NCBI GenBank assembly: GCA_902561585.1
Contig: CACEQK010000002.1
Location: 22,765-86,764, forward strand
DNA: 64,000 bases
Reading direction: 5' to 3'
From: an uncultured Pelagibacteraceae bacterium
GTDB lineage: Bacteria > Pseudomonadota > Alphaproteobacteria > Pelagibacterales > Pelagibacteraceae
Shown: positions 57,455-64,000 of the stretch, in pieces
Position numbering within the stretch: the first letter of the stretch is position 1
Layout of the letters: each line of letters begins with the position of its first letter
Notes under the pieces: model-generated
Seen by the model: the letters and a program-made list of their open reading frames with translations, nothing else
What the model was told of the DNA's origin: nothing
Database searches by the model: none
Made by a program: the position numbers and the translations under genes

Positions 57455-58121
57455 TAAAAACCATATACTAATTGTTGATGATGATGATAAAATTCGAAAT
57501 CTTTTAAAAGATTACTTAACTGAAAATCATTACATTATATCGACAGCAGAAGACGCTATACAGGCTAAAGAGAGATTAAAAATTATAAAGTTTGATATGA
57601 TTATTTTAGATGTAATGATGCCTGGACAGGATGGATACGACTTAACAAAAGAAATTAAAAAAGATAGTAAAATTCCAATTATTTTACTTACAGCAAAGGG
57701 AGAAGTAGAAAATAGAATAAAAGGCTTAGAACTTGGTGCAGATGACTATTTAGGAAAACCTTTTGAACCAAAAGAATTGCTGTTAAGAATTAAAAATATA
57801 CTCATGAAGAAAAATAAAGTCGATTTAAAATCACAATATAATATTGGAAGAGCTCAAGTTGATTTAAATAAGATGACTATAACTTTGAAAGATAAAACAA
57901 AAAAGATTAATAATTCAGAAAAAAAAGTTCTGTTAGAAATGTTAGCAAATCCTGGAACTACTTACTCAAGAGATGAGATTGGGAAAATTTCTGGGATAAG
58001 CCAAGAAAGATCTATTGATGTAATGATAACACGTTTAAGACAAAAATTAGAGATTAGTCCAAAAAATCCAAAATTTTTGCAAACAATAAGAGGAGCTGGC
58101 TATGTTCTCTGGATTGAATAA
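57444..58121 (+). CDS. OmpR-family response regulator
   Basis: A 225-residue DNA-binding response regulator. The receiver domain has the acidic pocket VDDDDK near 11-16, phosphoacceptor D56 (IILDVMMPGQDG), T of LLTAKG and K of GKPFEPKEL. The C-terminal winged helix ends SIDVMITRLRQKLEISPKN and FLQTIRGAGYVLW. It overlaps the kinase gene by 20 bases. The closest type is OmpR of the EnvZ/OmpR pair, but the regulon is unknown. Confidence 0.9.
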   Translation: MENNKNHILIVDDDDKIRNLLKDYLTENHYIISTAEDAIQAKERLKIIKFDMIILDVMMPGQDGYDLTKEIKKDSKIPIILLTAKGEVENRIKGLELGADDYLGKPFEPKELLLRIKNILMKKNKVDLKSQYNIGRAQVDLNKMTITLKDKTKKINNSEKKVLLEMLANPGTTYSRDEIGKISGISQERSIDVMITRLRQKLEISPKNPKFLQTIRGAGYVLWIE

Positions 58122-59421
58122 ATTAATAAAATATATTTTGCCTAAAAGACTTTTTTATAGAGCATTAATAATTGTTGCGGCCCCGACTATAATTCTTCAA
58201 TTAATTATAACTATTGTTTTTTATGATAGTGTCTGGATTAAAGCAAATAAGAATACAACTAGATCTCTCGTTGCTCAGCTTAAAACTATAGAAGAGGTTT
58301 ATAAGAATGACAAAAGTAATTTAGATTTTTTAACTGATAGTTATAAAAATAATTTTAATTTTGAAATCGGAATTAATCAGGAAGATTTTCCAAATAATAG
58401 TGGAGAGCGTAAATTTAGTCCTATGGATAGATCGTTAAGGAGAGAACTCAAATCAACTTTTGGAAATAATAATTACTGGTTTAATACCTCTAAATTTAAA
58501 AATGCTGTTGAAATCAAGATAAGATCTGAATATGAAGTAATAGAATTTTTAGTGCCCAAAGATATGGTGTCGGCATCTTCTGTAAGATTGTTTTTATTAT
58601 GGACTACTCTGCCATCAATCGTTTTAATTATTATAGCTTTAATATTTTTAAAAAATCAAACGAAGCCTCTAGTAAAACTTGCTAAAGCAGCTGAAAGATT
58701 TGGTAAAGGAGATTATGTTAATGACTTTAGAGCCTCAGGTTCACAGGAAATTAGAAAGGCTGCATTTGAATTTGATCGGATGGCTAAAAGAATAAACAGA
58801 CACCTTAACCAAAGAGCGGAAATGTTATCCGGAATTAGTCATGATTTGAGAACACCTTTAACAAGATTAAAGTTGCAATTAGCAATGTTAAAACATAAAG
58901 ATATCTCCGAGAGCATGTCTAAAGATATTGATGAAATGGAAAAAATGCTCAATGATTATTTACAATTTGCAAAAACTCAAGTTCAAGAACCTTCTACAAT
59001 CATTAATTTAAATGATCTTTTGATATCGATAAGAAATAAATTTAATAACAATAACTTCACTTTTAATGAGAGCAGTGATTTGATTGAGTTAAAAGGGAGG
59101 CTTTCAGCATTACAAAGATCTTTTGAAAATATCATACAAAATGGTCTAGTTTATGGAAATAAAGTTAACGTTGAAATTCAAAAAGGAAGTAGGCTTGCAA
59201 CAATTTTATTTGAGGATGATGGACCTGGAATTCCAGAGGATCAATATAAAAATGTCTTCAAACCTTTTTTTAGACTTGATAAAAGTAGAAGTTTAAATCA
59301 ATCTGGTGTAGGACTAGGTTTAGCAATAGTTGAGGATGTAATTAATTCACACGGTGGCAATATTCAATTAGGAAAAAGTAAAAAAAATGGCCTTCTAGTT
59401 AAGATCTCTTTGCCTTTTTAG
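58102..59421 (+). CDS. EnvZ-like sensor histidine kinase
   Basis: A 439-residue inner-membrane kinase. TM1 is at about 21-41, a periplasmic sensor of about 120 residues follows, TM2 at about 161-183, then HAMP, the H-box GISHDLRTPLTRLKLQLAML with phospho-accepting H247, N-box NIIQNGLVYG, and ATP-lid motifs FEDDGPGIPEDQ and SGVGLGLAIVED. The architecture and LSGISHDLRTPLTRL match EnvZ. It partners with the overlapping response regulator. Its last 23 bases overlap ubiK on the other strand. Confidence 0.9.
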   Translation: MFSGLNKLIKYILPKRLFYRALIIVAAPTIILQLIITIVFYDSVWIKANKNTTRSLVAQLKTIEEVYKNDKSNLDFLTDSYKNNFNFEIGINQEDFPNNSGERKFSPMDRSLRRELKSTFGNNNYWFNTSKFKNAVEIKIRSEYEVIEFLVPKDMVSASSVRLFLLWTTLPSIVLIIIALIFLKNQTKPLVKLAKAAERFGKGDYVNDFRASGSQEIRKAAFEFDRMAKRINRHLNQRAEMLSGISHDLRTPLTRLKLQLAMLKHKDISESMSKDIDEMEKMLNDYLQFAKTQVQEPSTIINLNDLLISIRNKFNNNNFTFNESSDLIELKGRLSALQRSFENIIQNGLVYGNKVNVEIQKGSRLATILFEDDGPGIPEDQYKNVFKPFFRLDKSRSLNQSGVGLGLAIVEDVINSHGGNIQLGKSKKNGLLVKISLPF

Positions 59422-59644
59422 TTTTTTTATTTTTAGTCAATTTTTTGATCACTGCTTCTTGCTTTTGAACTATTTTTTTTAAAACCTCAAATTCCTCTCT
59501 GGATACAAGTTCAAGCTTATTAATTATCTTATCTTTTTTAAATTTCCAGTCTGTTGAAATTTCTTTTTTAATATCCTTAGAAGTTAAAATGCCATTTTCA
59601 ATCAAGCTAGATAAAGACTTTAAAATTTTTTCTGAATTACTCAT
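59399..59644 (-). CDS. ubiK: UbiK-family (BMFP/YqiC) accessory protein
   Basis: An 81-residue, Lys-rich protein with the BMFP pattern: an N-terminal helix MSNSEKILKSLSSLIENGIL and a C-terminal coiled coil LVSREEFEVLKKIVQKQEAV ending in a basic tail. UbiK assists aerobic ubiquinone biosynthesis and can associate with membranes. It converges on the histidine kinase gene with a 23-base overlap and is divergent from lgt. Confidence 0.8.
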   Translation of the reverse strand: MSNSEKILKSLSSLIENGILTSKDIKKEISTDWKFKKDKIINKLELVSREEFEVLKKIVQKQEAVIKKLTKNKKTKKAKRS

Positions 59645-59695
59645 AGGTTATCTTATTTGATGGCCACGTTAATTTCAAATATGATATAAGGTATT

Positions 59696-60490
59696 ATGTA
59701 TATCCATAATTTAGACCCTATTTTATTAGATTTTGGATTTATAGAAATCAGATGGTATTCATTAGCTTATATCTTTGGAATTGTTATCGGTTGGTGGTTA
59801 GGAAAGAAAATTATCAAAAATTTTTTACTGAATGTTGATTTTAAATTTGATGTAAAAGAGTTTGATGATCTTATAACGTATCTAATAATTTCTATAATAG
59901 TTGGTGGTAGACTTGGATACGTTCTTTTTTATAATTTTGAATATTATATTTCAAATCCAGTAGAAATAATAAAAGTTTGGGAAGGTGGAATGTCTTTCCA
60001 CGGAGCTTTAATTGGAATAATAATAGGCACATACATTTTTTCGACCCAGAAAAATATACCTACATTTTTTTTCCTAGATGTTGTAGCATGTGTTTCTCCT
60101 ATAGGGATACTACTTGGAAGAATTGCAAACTTTATTAATGGAGAACTTGTTGGAAAAGTAACTGATGTATCTTGGGGTATAATTTTTCCTGCTATTGACA
60201 CACTACCTAGACACCCTTCTCAGTTATATGAAGCTTTACTCGAAGGTTTAATATTATTTATTTTAATTAATGTGATTAATTTAAAACGAAAATATAAGAT
60301 TGGTCTTAGCTCATCATTATTTTTAATTTTTTATGGCATATTTAGAATTGTTGCTGAACAGTTTAGAGAGCCGGACCTTCAATTGGGTTACGTGCTTGGA
60401 AATTTAAGTATGGGCACAATACTCAGCTCTATAATGGTAATTTCTGGTTTTGTAATTTTAATTATTTTGAGAAAAAAAAATGAATTATAA
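59696..60490 (+). CDS. lgt: Prolipoprotein diacylglyceryl transferase Lgt
   Basis: Inner-membrane enzyme that attaches diacylglycerol from phosphatidylglycerol to the lipobox Cys. The 264 residues contain about seven membrane segments, GGRLGYVLFYN near 71, GGMSFHGALIG with the conserved His, the Lgt signature GRIANFINGELVGKVTDVSWG, and PRHPSQLYEALLEG. It overlaps the next gene by 11 bases. Confidence 0.96.
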   Translation: MYIHNLDPILLDFGFIEIRWYSLAYIFGIVIGWWLGKKIIKNFLLNVDFKFDVKEFDDLITYLIISIIVGGRLGYVLFYNFEYYISNPVEIIKVWEGGMSFHGALIGIIIGTYIFSTQKNIPTFFFLDVVACVSPIGILLGRIANFINGELVGKVTDVSWGIIFPAIDTLPRHPSQLYEALLEGLILFILINVINLKRKYKIGLSSSLFLIFYGIFRIVAEQFREPDLQLGYVLGNLSMGTILSSIMVISGFVILIILRKKNEL

Positions 60491-61544
60491 TCAAAAGTTT
60501 TTTAAAAAATCAAAATTTTTACCAGTAGATAATTTCTTTGAAAATATACTTTATGATAATCAGTTCGGGTATTACGCTACAAAAGAACCTTTTGGACGAC
60601 ATGGAGATTTTATTACATCACCTAAAGTTTCAAATCTTTTTTCTGAGATAATTGCAATATGGTTAATTAATACATGGGAGAATTTTGGTAAACCAAAAAA
60701 ATTTAATATTGTTGAACTTGGGCCTGGAGATGGAAGTTTAACAAAAACTCTTTTGAAGGTATTCAAAAAATTCCCAGAATTTAACTCTGTAAAAAAAATA
60801 TATCTTTATGAAAAAAGCAATTATTTAAAAAAAGTTCAAAAACGTAAGATTGCAGATAAAAGTGTAAAATGGATTAAAGATTTTAATAATATAAAAAAGG
60901 GGCCTGTAATTTTTTTTGGTAATGAATTTCTTGATGCAATACCAATTAAACAATTTAGAAAAAAAAACGGCTTACTTTATGAAAAAAATTATATATTAAA
61001 TAAAAACTTTGATATTGAGGAAACTTATAGAAAAGCATCGAAAGTAAACTCGAAAATGTTAAAATCATATTTATCAATAAAAGATTTAAATTATATTGAA
61101 TTCCCTAAATTAGGATTTCAGAGTCTAAAAAAAATTACAAAAAAGATTTTAAAACTAGAGGGTTGTATATTGTTAATAGACTATGGGTATTTAAAACCTC
61201 ATAATGAAAATACTCTTCAATCCGTTTTAAAACATAAGAAAAATAAACTTTTAGATAATTTAGGAAAAGCGGATGTAACTTCTCATATCAATTTTGAATT
61301 GTTAAAAGAATTTTTCAAAAAAAATAATTTGAAAACTAAAAAGATTATAACTCAACAAGAATTTTTAAAAAGTAATGGTATTATTGAGAGAGCGGAGATA
61401 TTGGCAAAAAAAATGAAATTCAGAAATCAGTCAGATCTATATTTAAGATTGAAAAGATTATTACATCCAAAGTTAATGGGCAATCTATTTAAAGTAGCAT
61501 TGGCTTATAATGGTAAAAATAAAAATTTTAATGGCTTTAATTAA
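60480..61544 (+). CDS. MidA/NDUFAF7 (DUF185) family SAM-dependent methyltransferase
   Basis: A 354-residue methyltransferase related to NDUFAF7, which methylates an Arg of a complex I subunit in mitochondria. Visible are GRHGDFITSPKVSNLFSEII near 40, SAM loop NIVELGPGDGSL near 75, FFGNEFLDAIPIKQF near 140, LLIDYGYLKP and LGKADVTSHINFELL in the C-terminal half. A complex I maturation role fits the family but is inference here. The stop abuts pgeF (1-base overlap). Confidence 0.86.
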   Translation: MNYNQKFFKKSKFLPVDNFFENILYDNQFGYYATKEPFGRHGDFITSPKVSNLFSEIIAIWLINTWENFGKPKKFNIVELGPGDGSLTKTLLKVFKKFPEFNSVKKIYLYEKSNYLKKVQKRKIADKSVKWIKDFNNIKKGPVIFFGNEFLDAIPIKQFRKKNGLLYEKNYILNKNFDIEETYRKASKVNSKMLKSYLSIKDLNYIEFPKLGFQSLKKITKKILKLEGCILLIDYGYLKPHNENTLQSVLKHKKNKLLDNLGKADVTSHINFELLKEFFKKNNLKTKKIITQQEFLKSNGIIERAEILAKKMKFRNQSDLYLRLKRLLHPKLMGNLFKVALAYNGKNKNFNGFN

Positions 61545-62299
61545 TGTTTCACTCAAAGAAATTGAAAAGATTTAAAGAAATAAAACACTGTTTTTTTTCT
61601 AAAAAAAATGGCTATTCAACAGGCATCTATAAAAGTTTAAATTGCGGGCACGGATCAAAAGATAAAAAGAAAAATGTTCAAAAAAATCTAAAACTTGTTG
61701 CAAAAAAAATGAAAGTAAAATCGGAAAATTTAGTTTTAATGCATCAAACACATAGCAACAAGGTAATAGAGATTAAAAAAATAAATTATAAAAAAAAGAT
61801 TTATGCAGATGCTATGATTACGAAGATGAGAGGTGTTTCTCTAGGAGTCCTTACTGCTGATTGTGTTCCTATAATTCTATACGATTCTAAAAATAAAATT
61901 ATTGGGTGTATTCACGCAGGTTGGAAGGGAGCTTTTAAAGATATAGTTAAAAATACAGTTCATAAAATTAAAAAAAAAAGTATAAACAGTAAAATTTATG
62001 CAAGTGTAGGACCCTGTATAGGTCTTAAAAGCTATGAAGTTGATATAAAGTTTTACAAAAAATTTATTTCAAAAAGCTTTAAAAATAAAATTTATTTTTT
62101 GCATAAGAGCAAATCAAAGAAGCTATTTAATTTACGAAAATTTGTAACTGATAAGCTTAAACAGTGTAAGGCTAAAGTTGATCAGGTGAATTATGATACA
62201 TTTACTGAAAAAAATAAATTTTTTAGTTATAGAAGATCTTGTAAATTAAAGCAGATAGATTATGGGAGATGTATCTCTACAATTACGATGCTTAATTAA
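61544..62299 (+). CDS. pgeF: PgeF/YfiH family purine nucleosidase-type or peptidoglycan-editing protein
   Basis: A 251-residue DUF152 (Cu-oxidase_4) protein. Metal-site motifs are LMHQTHSNKVIEI near 66, TADCVPIILYD (Cys) near 105, and CIHAGWKGAFKDIV (His) near 125; VGPCIGLKSYEVD and FFSYRRSC follow. E. coli YfiH edits peptidoglycan precursors carrying L-Ser, and relatives show adenosine deaminase or phosphorylase activity. The start overlaps the previous gene by one base. Confidence 0.87.
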   Translation: MFHSKKLKRFKEIKHCFFSKKNGYSTGIYKSLNCGHGSKDKKKNVQKNLKLVAKKMKVKSENLVLMHQTHSNKVIEIKKINYKKKIYADAMITKMRGVSLGVLTADCVPIILYDSKNKIIGCIHAGWKGAFKDIVKNTVHKIKKKSINSKIYASVGPCIGLKSYEVDIKFYKKFISKSFKNKIYFLHKSKSKKLFNLRKFVTDKLKQCKAKVDQVNYDTFTEKNKFFSYRRSCKLKQIDYGRCISTITMLN

Positions 62300-62340
62300 T
62301 TTGAAAAGATTTATAAATAAGGTATAAATAATTACATTTC

Positions 62341-63273
62341 ATGAAAATTTTATCTGGAACAAGTAATCTTAAACTAAGTAAGAATATTGCTAAGAATTTA
62401 AAATTAAAATTGATTAATACAAATATTAGAAGATTTGCAGATGGAGAAATTTATATTGAGATAAATGAAAATATAAGAGGAAATAGTGTATTTGTAGTAC
62501 AGTCAACTTCAAATCCTGCAAACGACAATTTAATGGAACTTCTATTAGTTATAGATGCCCTGAAAAGATCATCGGCAAAAACAGTTACTGCCGTTATTCC
62601 TTATTTTGGATATGCTAGACAAGATAGAAAAGTTGCCCCAAGAACATCTATATCTGCAAAAGTTGTTGCAAATTTAATTTCAAATGCAGGCGCTACAAGA
62701 GTGGTAACAGTAGATCTACACGCAGGTCAGATACAAGGTTTTTTCGATATGCCTGTAGACAATTTATATACAGCTCCACTTTTTTCAAAATATATTAAAA
62801 AGAAATTAAATAATAAAAACTTAATTTGTGTTTCTCCTGATGTTGGTGGAGTTGCAAGAACTAGAGATCTTGCTAATAGAATAAAAGCAGATTTAGCTAT
62901 TATCGATAAAAGAAGACCAGCACCAGGTAAATCAGAAGTAATGAATATTTTAGGAGATGTTAAAGGCAAAACTTGTATTATTGTTGATGATATAATTGAC
63001 AGTGGTGGAACAATTATTAATGCAGTTGATGCTTTAAAGAAAAATGGCGCAGTGGATGTTTATGTTTTTATAACTCATGGGGTATTAAGTGGAGATGCGG
63101 CAAAAAAAATTCAAAAATCAAAAATAAAAAAATTAATCATTACAGACAGTATTGATAATTCTAATAAAACAAAGAATAGCACTAAAATAGAGGTATTATC
63201 TATCTCTTCGTTAATGTCTGAAGCAATAAAAAGGATAGCTAACTCAAATTCTGTATCAGACTTATTTAATTAA
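62341..63273 (+). CDS. prs: Ribose-phosphate pyrophosphokinase (PRPP synthetase)
   Basis: Makes PRPP from ribose 5-phosphate and ATP for purine, pyrimidine, His and Trp synthesis. The 310 residues match the class I enzyme: RRFADGEIYIEI near 31, YFGYARQDRK near 94, VTVDLHAGQIQGFFDMPVDN near 127, and the PRPP-binding loop CIIVDDIIDSGGTI near 212-225. The gap to the L25 gene is 48 bases; this gene order is common in proteobacteria. Confidence 0.97.
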   Translation: MKILSGTSNLKLSKNIAKNLKLKLINTNIRRFADGEIYIEINENIRGNSVFVVQSTSNPANDNLMELLLVIDALKRSSAKTVTAVIPYFGYARQDRKVAPRTSISAKVVANLISNAGATRVVTVDLHAGQIQGFFDMPVDNLYTAPLFSKYIKKKLNNKNLICVSPDVGGVARTRDLANRIKADLAIIDKRRPAPGKSEVMNILGDVKGKTCIIVDDIIDSGGTIINAVDALKKNGAVDVYVFITHGVLSGDAAKKIQKSKIKKLIITDSIDNSNKTKNSTKIEVLSISSLMSEAIKRIANSNSVSDLFN

Positions 63274-63321
63274 TACTTGTTTTGGTAAATATCTTAGGTT
63301 ATATACCCATTTCAATTAAAT

Positions 63322-64000
63322 ATGAGTAATTTAAAAGCAATAAAAAGAGAAAGCACTTCCTCAGGCTCAAATAATAAATTGAGATCAGAAGGGTTAATCC
63401 CAGCTATTCTTTACGGAGGAAAAGACTCTAATCAAAATATTTCAGTTAAAAAAAAAGAAATTCAAAGTTTAGTTTACTCGGAAACTTTTTTATCTAAAGT
63501 TTTAGAGCTAGACATAGATGGCAAAAAAGAAAAAGTGATACCAAGAGATGTGGCTTTCCATGTGGTTTCAGAAGAGCCGATTCATATTGACTTCATGAGA
63601 ATAGTTGCCGGTAAAAAAATTATTTTAGAGATACCTGTTAAATTTATCAATCATCCAGATTCACCAGGTTTAAAAAGAGGCGGAGTTTTAAACATTGTAA
63701 GAAGAAAAGTAGAATTAAAATGCCCTGCTGAAAATATTCCAGATGAAATAATTGTAGACTTAGCAGGAACAGATATTGGAACCAGTATAAAAATTTCATC
63801 AGTTAAACTTGGAAATGATGTTGTCCCAACTATCACTGACAGAGACTTTGTTATTGCAACAGTTGCATCACCGACTGTGATTAAAGAACCAGAAAAACCA
63901 GCTGAAGATGAAGCTGCAGCTGAAGGAGCTGAGGGCGAAGCGCCTGCTGAAGGAACAGAAGCAGCAGCTAAAGATGGAGATGCGGCTAAGAAAGATGATA
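63322..64000 (+). CDS. rplY: 50S ribosomal protein L25 / CTC (3' end outside window)
   Basis: 5S rRNA-binding ribosomal protein of the long CTC type. From the ATG at 63322 the visible 226 residues start MSNLKAIKRE, have RSEGLIPAILYGG near 22, then the L25 domain to about residue 90 (HIDFMRI), the TL5 C-terminal domain (PVKFINHPDSPGLKRGGVLN), and an Ala/Glu-rich acidic tail that runs off the edge at 64000. The frame is open at the window end, so length is unknown. Confidence 0.93.
   Translation, partial: MSNLKAIKRESTSSGSNNKLRSEGLIPAILYGGKDSNQNISVKKKEIQSLVYSETFLSKVLELDIDGKKEKVIPRDVAFHVVSEEPIHIDFMRIVAGKKIILEIPVKFINHPDSPGLKRGGVLNIVRRKVELKCPAENIPDEIIVDLAGTDIGTSIKISSVKLGNDVVPTITDRDFVIATVASPTVIKEPEKPAEDEAAAEGAEGEAPAEGTEAAAKDGDAAKKDD

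Overview
The window looks like part of a streamlined marine alphaproteobacterial chromosome of the SAR11 (Pelagibacter) type. This is inferred from very AT-rich DNA, intergenic gaps of mostly 0-100 bases, heavy use of lysine, asparagine and isoleucine codons, many overlapping start/stop codons, and alphaproteobacterial neighbourhoods (yqeY-dnaG-rpoD opposite carAB, rnpB beside mraZ, pgsA after uvrC). No insertion sequence, phage gene, CRISPR array or rRNA was seen.

Layout. (1) 1-14332, minus strand: a nearly complete division and cell-wall (dcw) cluster read mraZ-ftsZ-rsmH-ftsL-ftsI-murEF-mraY-murD-ftsW-murG-murC-murB, with murB running off the left edge. ftsZ sits second instead of last, and murE and murF are one 918-residue gene. 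A promoter overlapped by three TGGG repeats at 10-base spacing lies before mraZ and fits MraZ autoregulation. (2) 14479-21296: RNase P RNA, an AmpD/AmiD-type amidase, mlaA-mlaC (outer-membrane lipid transport), a tRNA with CAU anticodon, and the rpoD, dnaG and yqeY transcription unit. The DnaG zinc-finger domain has lost three of its four zinc ligands. (3) 21424-28410: carAB, a small 2-oxoglutarate oxygenase, an ELM1-family protein and trxB.

(4) 28422-48344 is the accessory part. Three consecutive Gfo/Idh/MocA dehydrogenases are followed by a tight minus-strand chain: GGCT-like, CitE-like lyase, enolase-superfamily enzyme, MenB/BadI-like crotonase, acyl-CoA synthetase, PanE-like reductase, LivH permease and LivF ATPase. 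Across a short divergent region the rest of the same transporter runs on the plus strand (binding protein, a 2OG oxygenase, LivM, LivG), followed by a PhyH-type dioxygenase and a DMT permease. Next come a PanB-like protein with an altered metal site, a homologue of the human C11orf54 esterase family, a 2-keto-4-pentenoate hydratase-like enzyme and an SDR-fold protein without its catalytic Tyr/Lys. The simplest reading is uptake, oxidation, CoA activation and breakdown of an unidentified carboxylic acid. The substrate cannot be read from sequence.

(5) 48365-64000 returns to housekeeping genes: aspartate aminotransferase, uvrB, a pteridine-reductase-like SDR with folB, uvrC, pgsA, a methyltransferase, ilvE, a MarR/OmpR/EnvZ-like regulatory operon, ubiK, lgt, a MidA/NDUFAF7-type methyltransferase, pgeF, prs and the start of the L25 ribosomal protein gene. 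No stretch over 300 bases lacks a gene; the largest non-protein stretch (14333-14878) holds rnpB and two promoters.
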